The notes under the pieces: model-generated
The model's input: the letters and a program-made list of their open reading frames with translations, nothing else
Database searches by the model: none
Told to the model about the DNA's origin: nothing
Shown: positions 1-8,597 of the stretch, in pieces
Layout: every line of letters starts with the position of its first letter
How positions within the stretch are numbered: the stretch's first letter is position 1
Position numbers and translations under genes: made by a program
NCBI RefSeq assembly: GCF_023184515.1
Contig: NZ_JAAHBP010000009.1
Location: forward strand, 248,001 to 312,000
Length of the DNA stretch: 64,000 nucleotides
Source of the DNA: Streptomyces sp. D2-8
GTDB taxonomy: Bacteria > Actinomycetota > Actinomycetes > Streptomycetales > Streptomycetaceae
Reading direction: 5' to 3'

Positions 1-335
1 AGCAGGGAGCCGTTGTACTCCGGCAGCACGGTGACGGAGCCGTTCTTCATCAGCCCGTAGGTCGTCTCACGGCTGCCTATGTTGTGCTTGTAGGTGACCT
101 TGAGGCCCTTGGCCTTGAGTGCCTCGCCGTAGATGTCGGCGAGCAGGGTGCTTTCGGCGAAGTTGTTGGAGCCGACGACGACGGTGCCGGCCTTCGCCTT
201 CTCGCCCTCCAGGGGGTTGTCGGAGGAGTCGCCGGACGAACAGCCCGCGAGCAGCGCCGCAGCGGCGGTGAGCGCGACGGCCGCCACGCCGGTGTGCTTC
301 GTCCTGGACCTGCTGCTCTTCGCGGTAGAAGTCAT
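1..335 (-). CDS. osmoprotectant ABC transporter substrate-binding lipoprotein (5' part only)
   Basis: Lipoprotein that should capture glycine betaine, carnitine or choline at the outer face of the membrane for the permeases encoded next to it. Translation from the ATG at 335 gives a basic N-terminus, a hydrophobic stretch and a lipobox ending LLAGC, then the start of an OpuAC/ProX-like domain (GTVVVGSNNFAES, and LPEYNG near the end). Only 111 codons lie in the window; the rest runs off the left edge. It lies 88 bp downstream of the second permease on the same strand, so it is probably the last gene of the operon. The exact substrate cannot be read from this fragment. Confidence 0.88.
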   Translation of the reverse strand, partial: MTSTAKSSRSRTKHTGVAAVALTAAAALLAGCSSGDSSDNPLEGEKAKAGTVVVGSNNFAESTLLADIYGEALKAKGLKVTYKHNIGSRETTYGLMKNGSVTVLPEYNGSL

Positions 336-423
336 CCACCGATCCAATCCAGCCGCTTTGTGATCAGTCAAGAGCCTCCTGGTCACGGTTTGTTACAGAC
401 CGGGTGCGGACCAGGTTCGGGCT

Positions 424-1089
424 TCAGCGTCTGCGCACCCCGGGCGACACGGCCACCCGGCCCGCCACCCAGAACAGGGCCAGCGTGACCAGTGCCAGGA
501 CGGCCACCAGGGTGGCGCCGCCGACCACCTTCTCGTAGTCGCGCTGGTAGAGGCCGTCGACGATGTACCGGCCGAGGCCGCCCAGGCTGACGTACGCGGC
601 GATGGTGGCCGTCGACACGATCTGGATGGCCGCCGAGCGCAGACCGCTCAGGATCAGCGGCAGCGCGACCGGCAGTTCGACCTGGAACAGGATCCGCGAC
701 TCGTGCATGCCCATGCCGCGGGCGGCGTCCACCGGGGACGGGTCGACGGTGCGGACGGCTTCGTAGGTGGTCACCAGGATCGGCGGCACGGCGAGGATGA
801 CCAGGGGGATCATCACGGGCAGCAGTCCGAAGCCCATCATGATGACGATCAGCACCAGCAGACCGAAACTGGGCAGCGCGCGGGCCGCCGTGGCGATGAA
901 CGCGAGGGCGTTGCCACCCCGACCGGTGTGCCCGGTCAGCAGGCCGACGGGCAGGCCGATCGCAGCGGCGAGGGCCAGGGCCAGTGCTGAGTACTGGACG
1001 TGTTCGAGCAGGCGTTGCGGGATGCCGTCGTAGCCGTGCCAGTGGGCGCCGTCGCTGAAGAAGGCGTTGACGAAGTTCAGTACGTTCAC
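424..1089 (-). CDS. osmoprotectant ABC transporter permease (second subunit)
   Basis: Inner-membrane channel subunit of a betaine/carnitine-type importer (OpuCB/ProW-like), 221 aa. It has about five hydrophobic segments and the permease EAA-type region, seen as DAARGMGMHESRI followed by VELPVALPLIL. I chose the GTG at 1089 because it overlaps the stop of the preceding permease by four bases (GTGA), a sign of translational coupling. The reading frame extends further upstream, but that extension lies inside the preceding gene. The protein ends with a short basic tail. Confidence 0.88.
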   Translation of the reverse strand: MNVLNFVNAFFSDGAHWHGYDGIPQRLLEHVQYSALALALAAAIGLPVGLLTGHTGRGGNALAFIATAARALPSFGLLVLIVIMMGFGLLPVMIPLVILAVPPILVTTYEAVRTVDPSPVDAARGMGMHESRILFQVELPVALPLILSGLRSAAIQIVSTATIAAYVSLGGLGRYIVDGLYQRDYEKVVGGATLVAVLALVTLALFWVAGRVAVSPGVRRR

Positions 1090-1790
1090 CGGGTCACGTC
1101 CTGGGGGGCGGGCAGTTGCTGCCGCACGCCGGTCTTCGGGCGCCTGCGGGCGCCGTTCGGCATCCACGGGGTCAGCACGACGCGGAGCAGCACCAGCAGG
1201 GCGTCGCACAGGATGGCCAGGACGGCTGTCGTGATCACGGAGTTCACGGCCAGCTCGGGCCGGTCGTACTTCTGCGCGTCGGCGAGCAGGTTGCCGAGGG
1301 CGCCCTGGTTGCCGATGAGGGTGCCGACGCTGACCAGGGAGATGCTGGAGACGGTGGCGACCCTGAGCCCGGCGATGATGGCGGGCACGGCGATCGGCAA
1401 CTGCACCTGGAGGTAACGGCGTACGGGTCCGAACCCCATGGCGGTGGCCGCGGCCAGGGTCTCCTGCGGCACGGACCGCACCCCGTCGACGATGGCCGGG
1501 ACGAGCACCACGAGGCTGTACACGGCCAGCGGGATCATCACGGTCAGCTCGGTCTGGCCGGTGTAGTCGATGAGGACCACGAAGAAGGCCAGCGACGGGA
1601 CGGCGTACAGGATGGTGGTGGCGCCGAGTACGGGCGGGTACAGCCAGCGGAAGCGGACACAGAGCTGGGCGAGCGGCAGCGCGAGCAGCAGCCCCGCCAG
1701 GACGGGCAGCAGGGCCTCGCGCAGATGCAGCCCGATCAGGCCCGTGTAGCTGTGCTGGAGGTCGCTCGGGATGTCGAAGAAGCCGTTCAC
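1086..1790 (-). CDS. osmoprotectant ABC transporter permease (first subunit)
   Basis: Second membrane subunit of the same importer (OpuCD-like), 234 aa. Hydrophobic segments are visible at LLPVLAGLLLALPLAQL, TILYAVPSLAFFVVLI and AVLAILCDALLVLLRVV, and the EAA loop reads AAATAMGFGPVRRYLQV. The GTG start overlaps the end of the ATPase gene by four bases and its own stop overlaps the next permease start, so ATPase, permease and permease are one tightly coupled transcript. Two permease genes with one ATPase is the usual OpuC-type arrangement. Confidence 0.9.
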   Translation of the reverse strand: MNGFFDIPSDLQHSYTGLIGLHLREALLPVLAGLLLALPLAQLCVRFRWLYPPVLGATTILYAVPSLAFFVVLIDYTGQTELTVMIPLAVYSLVVLVPAIVDGVRSVPQETLAAATAMGFGPVRRYLQVQLPIAVPAIIAGLRVATVSSISLVSVGTLIGNQGALGNLLADAQKYDRPELAVNSVITTAVLAILCDALLVLLRVVLTPWMPNGARRRPKTGVRQQLPAPQDVTR

Positions 1791-2923
1791 GACGCGACCT
1801 TGGCCTCGTCGGCGTCGGCGTCGGCGTGGCCGGCGGCGTGGGCGCTGCGGATCGCCTCGCCGATGGTCGCCTGCGAGACCACGCCGGTCACCCGCCCGGC
1901 GTCGTCCACGGCGACGGCCCAGCCGGCCGGGGAGAGCACGGCGCAGTCGAGGGCGGCCCGCAGGGAGTCGGTGCCGGGGACGAACGGCCGTCCGTGCGTC
2001 AGGAGCCGGCCGGGGTCGATGTCGCCGGCCGTCAGGTCGCCCGGCTCGGCCCAGCCGAGGGGCCTTCCCTCGGCGTCGGTGACCAGGAGCCAGGAGGCGC
2101 CGGGGGCGGCGATCTGCTCGGCGGTGGCGTCCGCCGGGATCACCGGGCCGGTCGTCAGCGGGAGTTCGGCGGAGGGGAAGAACGACAGCCGCCGGATGCC
2201 GCGGTCGGCCCCGAGGAAGTCCTCGACGAAGGCGTCGGCGGGGTGGGAGAGCAGCTCGGCGGGGGGCGCGTACTGGGCGAGGTGACCGCCCTCGCGCATC
2301 ACGGCGACCATCGTGCCGAGTTTGATCGCCTCGTCGATGTCGTGGGTGACGAAGACGATGGTCTTGCCCAGCTCGTCCTGGATGCGCAGCAGTTCGTCCT
2401 GGAGGCCCTTGCGCACGACCGGGTCGACCGCCGAGAACGGCTCGTCCATGAGCAGCACGGGCGGGTCGGCGGCGAGCGCCCGGGCCACGCCGACCCGCTG
2501 CTGCTGGCCGCCGGACAGCTGGTACGGGTACCGCTTGGCGAGCGCGGCGTCCAGGCCCACGCGCTCCATCAGTTCGGCCGCCCGGGCCCGGGCCTTCTGC
2601 TTGCCCCAGCCGAGCACGCGGGGCACGGTGGCGATGTTGTCGAGGATCGTGCGGTGCTGGAAGAGGCCCGCGTTCTGGATGACGTAGCCCATGGACCGGC
2701 GCAGGGTGGTGACCGGCCGGCGCTGGATGTCCTCGCCGTCGAGGAGGATCGTTCCCTCACTCGGTTCGACCATCCTGTTGATCATCCGCAGGGTGGTCGT
2801 CTTGCCGCAGCCCGAGGGTCCGACGAGGACGGTGATCGAGCGGTCGGGTATCTCAAGGGAGAGCCGGTCGACAGCCACCGTGCCGTCCGGATACCGCTTG
2901 GTGACTGATTCGATCCGTATCAA
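1787..2923 (-). CDS. osmoprotectant ABC transporter ATP-binding protein with CBS domains
   Basis: ATPase that drives the importer, 378 aa. Walker A is GPSGCGKTT at residues 35-43, the signature LSGGQ is at 136-140, Walker B LLMDEP is at 157-162, and the switch His is H194. After the nucleotide-binding domain, residues of about 260-370 look like the paired CBS region of OpuA/OpuC ATPases, where ionic strength or c-di-AMP is sensed in studied relatives. An Asp/Ala-rich tail follows. It is the first gene of the operon. The 80 bp upstream, shared with the 3' end of the histidine kinase gene, must hold the promoter, but I see no convincing hexamers there. Confidence 0.92.
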   Translation of the reverse strand: MIRIESVTKRYPDGTVAVDRLSLEIPDRSITVLVGPSGCGKTTTLRMINRMVEPSEGTILLDGEDIQRRPVTTLRRSMGYVIQNAGLFQHRTILDNIATVPRVLGWGKQKARARAAELMERVGLDAALAKRYPYQLSGGQQQRVGVARALAADPPVLLMDEPFSAVDPVVRKGLQDELLRIQDELGKTIVFVTHDIDEAIKLGTMVAVMREGGHLAQYAPPAELLSHPADAFVEDFLGADRGIRRLSFFPSAELPLTTGPVIPADATAEQIAAPGASWLLVTDAEGRPLGWAEPGDLTAGDIDPGRLLTHGRPFVPGTDSLRAALDCAVLSPAGWAVAVDDAGRVTGVVSQATIGEAIRSAHAAGHADADADEAKVAS

Positions 2924-3003
2924 GGCGCCGGAGCCCTTCGGGTTGGCGGAAGCGTTGGCCAGGGTCGTACGGGCTGTTTCCGGTCGAGTCTAGAGGGCGC
3001 CTT

Positions 3004-4461
3004 TCAACGGTCCGTAGGGCGCACGCCCTTCACGGGCAGGCGCACGGTGAACACCGTCGCTCCCGGTGCGCTGTTCAGCTCGATGCGGCCGCCGTGGGCG
3101 CGGACCAGGGACTGGGCGACCGCCAGGCCGAGCCCGCTGCCGCCGCGGTCGCGGCTGCGGGCCTTGTCGACGCGGTAGAAGCGGTCGAAGACGCGGGCCC
3201 GGTCGTCGGGCGGGATGCCCGGCCCGGTGTCGGCGACCCGGACCTCGGCCGCGCCCCCCACGACGGCCACCTCCACCGACACCTTCGTCCCGGCGGGGGT
3301 GTGCACCGCTGCGTTGGTCATGAGGTTGTCGACGACCTGCCGGATGCGCAGCGGGTCCATCGGCAGCCGCACCGGGCCCGGACCCGCCAGGACGGTCAGC
3401 GGATGGTCGGGGCGGCCGGCGCGGAAGGCGTCCGCGGCCTGGCCGACCAGCTCCACCAGGTCGGCGTCCTGCAGACGCAGCGGCGTCTCCACCTCCGCCG
3501 CGTCCAGCCGGGCGAGCAGCAGCAGGTCGTCCAGGAGGATGCCCATGCGGGCGGCCTCGGCGCGCAGCCGGGCCAGGTGCCGGTCGCGTTCCTCGGGGGC
3601 GTTGGCGGCCGCGTACTGGAAGAGGTCGGCGTAACCGCGGACCGACATCAGCGGGGTGCGCAGCTCGTGGGAGGCGTCGGCGACGAAGCGGCGCAGCCGC
3701 TGCTCGGCCTCGGCGCGCACGGCGAGGGAGTCGTCGATGTGCTCCAGCATCGTGTTGAAGGCGGTGCGCAGTTCGTCCACCTCGGGCCCGCCGTCCCGGC
3801 CGTCGGCGCGCAGCGGCAGCCGGGCCGCCGACTCGGTGAGGTCGTGCGAGGCGATGCCGTGCGCGGTGGACGCCATGTCGCTGAGCGGCTTCAGGCCGCG
3901 GCGCAGCATCCGGCGGCCGAAGACGACCAGCGCGAGCAGCGCGAGGGCGAAGGTGACGACCTGGATGGTGATCAGCTGCCCGACGGTGTCCTCGATCTCC
4001 TCCATCGGCGCGGCACTGACCAGGACCACCCCGGGCTCGACCTGGCAGGCGCGCAGCCGGTAGGTGCCGGCGCCCTTGAGGTGCTCGGTTCGCAGCAGCT
4101 CCGTGCGCGCGGCGGTCTGCGCCGAAGCCAGGGAGGTGAAGTCGTCGACGTCCTTCGGCAGGTCGGCCGGGTCCTCGGGCCTGCGCAGCTCGGGCGATCC
4201 GTCCGACACGTCGTACACGGCGTAGAACCAGCTGTAGTACTTCTTGCCCGAGAGCGTGCCGTAGTCCGCGATGCTCTTGGACTGGGCGATCTGGGCCTGC
4301 GCGAGCTGGGTGTCGAGCTGGGCCGACAGGTAGTCCCGCATGTACGTGGTCAGGGCCGTCCCGACGACGGCGAACACGACCAGGGACAGGGCGCCGAGCC
4401 CCAGGGCCAGCCGGGTGCCCAGCCGCATTCTGCGGTAGACCCGCCGCAGCCGGGCGATCAT
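3004..4461 (-). CDS. sensor histidine kinase
   Basis: Membrane sensor kinase of 485 aa that should phosphorylate the adjacent OmpR-type regulator. The N-terminus has one membrane segment near residues 16-38 and a second (FALALLALVVFG) after an extracellular sensor region of about 110 residues. HAMP, dimerisation and ATPase domains follow. The phosphoacceptor is H265 in DASHELRTPL, and the ATP-binding boxes include NLMTNA, ADTGPGIP and GGSGLGLAV. The ATG at 4461 overlaps the regulator stop (ATGA), so the two are co-translated. The signal is unknown; the divergent flavoenzyme genes suggest a redox, iron or envelope cue, which is inference. Confidence 0.92.
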   Translation of the reverse strand: MIARLRRVYRRMRLGTRLALGLGALSLVVFAVVGTALTTYMRDYLSAQLDTQLAQAQIAQSKSIADYGTLSGKKYYSWFYAVYDVSDGSPELRRPEDPADLPKDVDDFTSLASAQTAARTELLRTEHLKGAGTYRLRACQVEPGVVLVSAAPMEEIEDTVGQLITIQVVTFALALLALVVFGRRMLRRGLKPLSDMASTAHGIASHDLTESAARLPLRADGRDGGPEVDELRTAFNTMLEHIDDSLAVRAEAEQRLRRFVADASHELRTPLMSVRGYADLFQYAAANAPEERDRHLARLRAEAARMGILLDDLLLLARLDAAEVETPLRLQDADLVELVGQAADAFRAGRPDHPLTVLAGPGPVRLPMDPLRIRQVVDNLMTNAAVHTPAGTKVSVEVAVVGGAAEVRVADTGPGIPPDDRARVFDRFYRVDKARSRDRGGSGLGLAVAQSLVRAHGGRIELNSAPGATVFTVRLPVKGVRPTDR

Positions 4462-5156
4462 TCGGCGGCCTGCCGCAGCACGTACCCGAATCCGCGCACG
4501 GTGTGGATGAGCGGCGAGCCGCCCTCGTCGGTCTCGTCGAGCTTGCGCCGCAGCCGGCTCACGACCAACTCCACGACGTTGGAGCGGCCGCCGAAGCCGT
4601 ACTCCCACACGTGGTCGAGGATCTGCGCCTTGGTCAGCACGGTGGGCGACTTGCGCATGAGGTAGCGCAGCACCTCGTACTCGGTCGGGGTCAGCGACAG
4701 CAGCCTCGCGCCGCGCCGGACCTCCCGGGTGTCCTCGTCCATCCTGAGGTCGCCGACCTGGAGCACGGACCGCTGGAAGGCGGGCCCGGCGCTGCGCCGC
4801 AGCACGGTCCGCAGCCGGGCCATCAGCTCCTCCACGGCGAACGGCTTGACCAGGTAGTCGTCGCCGCCCCGGGTGAGGCCGGCGACCCGGTCGGCGACGC
4901 CGTCGCGCGCGGTGAGGAACACCACCGGCACCATCGTGCCGGAGGCGCGCAGCCGGTCCAGGACGCCGAAGCCGTCCACGCCGGGCAGCATCAGGTCGAG
5001 CACCACGATGTCCGGGTGGAACTCGGCGGCCCGCTTCAGCGCGTCCTCGCCGGTGTACGCCGTGACCGCCTCCCAGCCCTCGTAGCGGGCGACGGTCGCG
5101 ACGAGATCGGCGATGGGCGGGTCGTCGTCGACGACGAGAAGTCGTACTTTTTCCAC
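4458..5156 (-). CDS. OmpR-family response regulator
   Basis: DNA-binding partner of the kinase, 232 aa from the GTG at 5156. The receiver has the acidic pair in VVDDDPP and the phosphoacceptor in VVLDLMLPG (Asp54 with this start). The conserved Lys is in YLVKPF. A C-terminal winged helix carries SLTPTEYEVLRYL and the wing residues TVRGFGYVL. A GTG at 5174 would add six residues; I prefer 5156 because the receiver then aligns in length with PhoB-like proteins, but neither start has a strong ribosome binding site. The 11-bp direct repeat at 5239-5257 is a likely target site. Confidence 0.93.
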   Translation of the reverse strand: MEKVRLLVVDDDPPIADLVATVARYEGWEAVTAYTGEDALKRAAEFHPDIVVLDLMLPGVDGFGVLDRLRASGTMVPVVFLTARDGVADRVAGLTRGGDDYLVKPFAVEELMARLRTVLRRSAGPAFQRSVLQVGDLRMDEDTREVRRGARLLSLTPTEYEVLRYLMRKSPTVLTKAQILDHVWEYGFGGRSNVVELVVSRLRRKLDETDEGGSPLIHTVRGFGYVLRQAAE

Positions 5157-5238
5157 GAGCTCATAGTGCTGCACGGGCCGGTGCCGCCATAGCCGCGCTC
5201 CCCGTCGCCGCGGGATCGATAAGCACCTGAAAGTCGAG

Positions 5239-5257
5239 CGACAGCTTTCCGACAGCT
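5239..5257. promoter_or_regulatory. 11-bp-spaced direct repeat, candidate OmpR-type operator
   Basis: The octamer CGACAGCT occurs at 5239-5246 and again at 5250-5257, so the repeats are spaced by 11 bp, one helical turn. OmpR/PhoB-family regulators bind as head-to-tail dimers on such repeats. The site sits between the divergent regulator gene and the flavocytochrome gene, 50 to 70 bp before the latter's start codon. Confidence 0.55.
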
Positions 5258-5307
5258 CCCCCGCGCCAAGCTCGGTATCCCAGGATCCGATCAAGGAGCT
5301 GCCCACC

Positions 5308-6657
5308 GTGACGACCCTCCGTCAACCTCCCGCGGCGACCCGCCCGGGCGTGCGCCCCTCAGTGGTGGGCCGCACCGGCCTGTACGCGGTGCTGCTGGCG
5401 AACGCGGTCGTGGTGGCCGTGTTCTTCGTGCAGGCCGGTTTCGCCTCGAACGCGCTCATCGTGCTGGGCCGGCTGGCCGGGCTGTACGCGGCGCTGCTGA
5501 TGGCGTTCCAGCTGCTGCTGGTGGCGCGGCTGCCGTGGTTCGACCGGCGGATCGGCATGGACCGGCTGACGTCCTGGCACCGCTGGACCGGCTTCTCGGT
5601 GCTGTGGCTGCTGCTGGCGCACGCCGTGTTCATCGTCTTCGGCTACGCGGAATCTTCGGCGGACTCGTCGCTGGACCCGGTGAACCAGCTGGTGGACCTC
5701 GCCGAGACGGTCGAGGGCGTGCTGCGGGCGATCGTGGCCCTGGCGATCATCATCGTGATCGGCGCGGTCTCGGCCCGCTACGCCCGGCGCCGGCTGGCCT
5801 ACGAGACCTGGCACTTCATCCACCTGTACACCTACGTGGCGGTGGTGCTGGCGTTCACCCACCAGGTCGCGGCGGGGACGACGTTCGCCTCGTCGCCGGT
5901 GGCGACGACGTACTGGTACGGCGTGTGGGGCACGGCCCTGGCCTCGGTGTTCGCCGGCCGGCTGGTGCTGCCGCTGTGGCGCAACCTCCGCCACCGGCTC
6001 CGGGTGACGGCCGTCGTCCCGGAGAACGAGCACGTCGTCTCGATCTACATCACCGGCCGCGACCTGGACCGGCTGCCCGCCCGGGCCGGGCAGTTCTTCC
6101 TGTGGCGGTTCCTGACGAAGGACCGCTGGTGGCAGGCGAACCCGTTCTCCCTGTCCGCCGCCCCCGACGGCCGTACGCTGCGCCTGACCGCCAAGCGGGC
6201 GGGCGACGGCAGCGCGGCCCTGCGGCACCTGAAGCCCGGCACGCGCGTGTTCGCCGAGGGCCCCTACGGCGCCTTCACCACCCTGCACCGCACCCGCCCG
6301 GACGCCGTGCTCATCGCCGGTGGCGTCGGTGTCACGCCGATCCGGGCCCTGCTTGAGGAACTGCACGGCCACGCGGTCGTGATCTACCGAGTGGCCACGG
6401 ACCAGGACGCCGTCCTCTACGGCGAACTGCGCGATCTCGCGCTCGCCAGGGGCGCCGAACTGCACCTGGTGACCGGCCCGTCCGTGCCCGACCGGCTGGC
6501 GCCGGCGGAGCTCGCCCGGATGGTGCCGGACATCGCCGAGCGGGACGTCTACCTGTGCGGCCCGCCGCCGATGATGAACGCGGTGCTCGGCAGCCTGCGC
6601 GAACTGGGCGTGCCGGGGTCGCAGACCCACTTCGAACGCTTCAGCCTGGCCGGATGA
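5308..6657 (+). CDS. ferric-reductase-like flavocytochrome with FAD/NAD(P)H domain
   Basis: Membrane electron-transfer protein of 449 aa. The N-terminal half has about six membrane helices with heme-ligand-type histidines (HRWTGFSV, LLAHAVF, WHFIHLYTY, FTHQVA), as in ferric reductase/NOX-type cores. The C-terminal half is a ferredoxin-NADP reductase-like unit: an FAD motif around NPFSLS, a nucleotide-binding glycine loop GGVGVTPIRALL and a terminal YLCGPPPMM. It should move electrons from NAD(P)H across the membrane to heme. It starts at a GTG and is followed by FMN-binding and ApbE genes, so the outer acceptor is probably the flavinylated protein encoded next. Confidence 0.88.
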   Translation: MTTLRQPPAATRPGVRPSVVGRTGLYAVLLANAVVVAVFFVQAGFASNALIVLGRLAGLYAALLMAFQLLLVARLPWFDRRIGMDRLTSWHRWTGFSVLWLLLAHAVFIVFGYAESSADSSLDPVNQLVDLAETVEGVLRAIVALAIIIVIGAVSARYARRRLAYETWHFIHLYTYVAVVLAFTHQVAAGTTFASSPVATTYWYGVWGTALASVFAGRLVLPLWRNLRHRLRVTAVVPENEHVVSIYITGRDLDRLPARAGQFFLWRFLTKDRWWQANPFSLSAAPDGRTLRLTAKRAGDGSAALRHLKPGTRVFAEGPYGAFTTLHRTRPDAVLIAGGVGVTPIRALLEELHGHAVVIYRVATDQDAVLYGELRDLALARGAELHLVTGPSVPDRLAPAELARMVPDIAERDVYLCGPPPMMNAVLGSLRELGVPGSQTHFERFSLAG

Positions 6658-6670
6658 CGAGGAGACTGTC

Positions 6671-7084
6671 GTGAAGCGAGCCCTGCCCGTCCTCGTCCTG
6701 AGCGTCGCCGGCCTGATCCCGGTCTGGCGCTACGCCCCGTCGCACGACACCGGGTCGTCGTCGGCCGCCACGGAGGCCGCGGCGCCCGCGTCGACGCCCT
6801 CGGTCTCGTCGTCGGGCGGTACCACCTCCACCGTCGTGGCGGGCTCCACCGTCGCCACCGAGAAGGGGGCGGTGCAGGTCGAGGTCACCTTCGACGGCGA
6901 CAGGATCGCCTCGGTGCGGATGCTGCGGCAGCCGGACCATCCGCAGACCACGGCCGCCGTGCCAAAACTGATCGAGGAGACGCTCCAGGCGCAGAGCGCC
7001 GACATCGACACGGTGTCCGGCGCGACCATCACCAGCGACGGCTACCAGGAGTCCCTCCAGGCCGCCCTCGACGCGAAGGGCTGA
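6671..7084 (+). CDS. membrane-anchored FMN-binding (flavinylated) protein
   Basis: Short protein of 137 aa with an N-terminal hydrophobic anchor (residues 4-18), a Ser/Thr/Ala linker to about residue 60, and an FMN-binding domain. SGAT at 116-119 is the Thr-flavinylation motif in which ApbE attaches FMN through a phosphoester to the last Thr (T119). The GTG start has GAGGAG just upstream, 13 bp after the flavocytochrome stop. The likely role is an extracytoplasmic one-flavin electron carrier taking electrons from the flavocytochrome. Substrate or terminal acceptor is unknown. Confidence 0.88.
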   Translation: MKRALPVLVLSVAGLIPVWRYAPSHDTGSSSAATEAAAPASTPSVSSSGGTTSTVVAGSTVATEKGAVQVEVTFDGDRIASVRMLRQPDHPQTTAAVPKLIEETLQAQSADIDTVSGATITSDGYQESLQAALDAKG

Positions 7085-7087
7085 CGG

Positions 7088-7825
7088 ATGCGGCGCGTCG
7101 AGCACGTCATGGGGTTCCCGGTGTCGGTCCGCATCGACGACGAGGACTTCCCCGAGGCGCCGGTGGACGGCCTGTTCGCCTGGCTGCGCGAGGTCGACGC
7201 GCGGTTCAGCCCGTTCCGCCCGGAGAGCGAGGTGTCACGGCTGGACCGGGGCGAGGTGCGCGAGCCCAGCCCGGGGCTGCGCGAGGTGCTGGACCTGTGC
7301 GAGGAGTACCGGATCGCGACCCAGGGCGCCTTCGACGCGCGCCTGCCCGGCCGCGGCCTGGATCCCTGCGCCGTGGTGAAGGGCTGGTCGGTGCAGAAGG
7401 GAGCGGACCTGCTGTCGGCGGCGGGTGCGCGCCGCTTCTGCCTCAACGCCGGTGGCGACGTGCTCGCCTACGGCGGCCCCTGGCGCGTCGGTGTACGCCA
7501 CCCCGACCACGCCGACCGGCTCTGCACGGTCCTGGACGTCACGGACCGGGCCGTGGCGACCTCCGCCCGCTACGAACGCGGCGACCACATCCTCGACGGC
7601 CGCACCGGCCGGCCCGCGACCGGCCTCCTCAGCATGACGGTCGTGGCCCCGACACTGACGGAGGCGGACACGGTCGCGACAGCGGCCTTCGCACTCGGCG
7701 TGGCAGGCGTCGAGTGGGCAGCGGCCCGCGACCACTGCGAGGTGTTCGCGGTGGACGCGGGCAGGCGGGTGCTGCGGAGCGCGGGGTTTCCGGGGGCGGC
7801 GGCGGGTGGGGTTGCGGCGGCGTGA
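7088..7825 (+). CDS. apbE: ApbE-like FAD:protein FMN transferase
   Basis: Transfers FMN from FAD to the Thr of the flavinylation motif, 245 aa. Family features are MGFPVSV near the start, the FDAR/LDPCAVVKGW region, the LNAGGDV loop and a metal-binding C-terminal part with TEADTVATAAFALG. The gene begins four bases after the FMN-binding gene, so they form one operon. No signal peptide or lipobox is seen, unlike many ApbE proteins, which are exported. Modification may therefore occur in the cytoplasm before export of the carrier, or a start further upstream was missed; the former is inference. Confidence 0.9.
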   Translation: MRRVEHVMGFPVSVRIDDEDFPEAPVDGLFAWLREVDARFSPFRPESEVSRLDRGEVREPSPGLREVLDLCEEYRIATQGAFDARLPGRGLDPCAVVKGWSVQKGADLLSAAGARRFCLNAGGDVLAYGGPWRVGVRHPDHADRLCTVLDVTDRAVATSARYERGDHILDGRTGRPATGLLSMTVVAPTLTEADTVATAAFALGVAGVEWAAARDHCEVFAVDAGRRVLRSAGFPGAAAGGVAAA

Positions 7826-7840
7826 GCCGGTAGGCACCGG

Positions 7841-8566
7841 TCAGCCGCCCGGCAGATCCTCCAGCAGTCCCGCCGGCGGCACGAAGAACAGGCTGCCGGT
7901 GACGGCCCGCGAGTAGTCCAGCAGCGGGTCGGGCCCGGAGCCCGGCCCGCCGAGTTGGCGCGTCCACTCCTCCCGCAGCGCCTTCACGTCCCACGGCCCG
8001 AGGGGCACCGCGTCGGCGCACGCGGCGCCCGACAGCGCGTCCCGCAGCGCCGTCGGCACCGGCACGGACACCTCCTGCCACGACCAGTCGTGCAGGAAGC
8101 GCACCCGGAGGCCGTCCCGGGCGGTCGCGGACGTCGCCGTGACGCTCGGGTGGGCCGGGCGCCAGGCACCGTCCGGGGCGTACCGGTCGAACAGGGCGCG
8201 GGCGAAGCCGGGTCGGGCACCGTGCCGACGTAGGTGACGCGGCCGGCTCCGTGGCGGTGCGTGGTGACGGCGGGCCAGCGGCCGAAGTGCGGGTGCGCGT
8301 ACGCCGCCAGGGTCTCGGCGCCCTGCGGCCGCAGCCCGTCCGCCCAGTGCAGGGCGTGCGCGCCGGGCGGGAGGGGGAGGGAGTCCGTGCCGGTGACGGG
8401 CAGCGGGTCGCGCAGTCAGCACGCGGTCGCGCGCCTCGGGGCTGACGTGCGGTTCGCCGTTGACGACCCGCGACACGGTCTTCTGGGACACCCCGGCGGC
8501 CCGGGCCACCTCGGTCATACCGGGCCCGCGGCGGCGTCGCCCACCGGCGGCTCCGGTCGTCGTCAT
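7841..8566 (-). pseudogene. fused remnant: LacI-family N-terminus joined to GH42 beta-galactosidase C-terminus
   Basis: From the ATG at 8566 (GGGGAG upstream) the protein begins as a LacI regulator: the helix-turn-helix MTEVARAAGVSQKTVSRVVN continues to EARDRVLT. At about 8413-8418 LacI homology ends and another frame opens with LRDPLPVTGTDSLPLPPG and later AYAHPHFGRWPAV and VTYVGTVPD, typical of the last part of a family-42 beta-galactosidase. At about 8210 a further one-base deletion shifts the frame, after which the remaining C-terminal domain (ARALFDRYAPDGAW to the stop at 7841) can be read. The ligand domain of the regulator and most of the galactosidase are gone. One deletion plus one frameshift make this a relic of a regulator-enzyme pair. 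Confidence 0.85.
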
Positions 8567-8597
8567 GAGGGCTCCCCTGCTGATGGACGACGGCATG

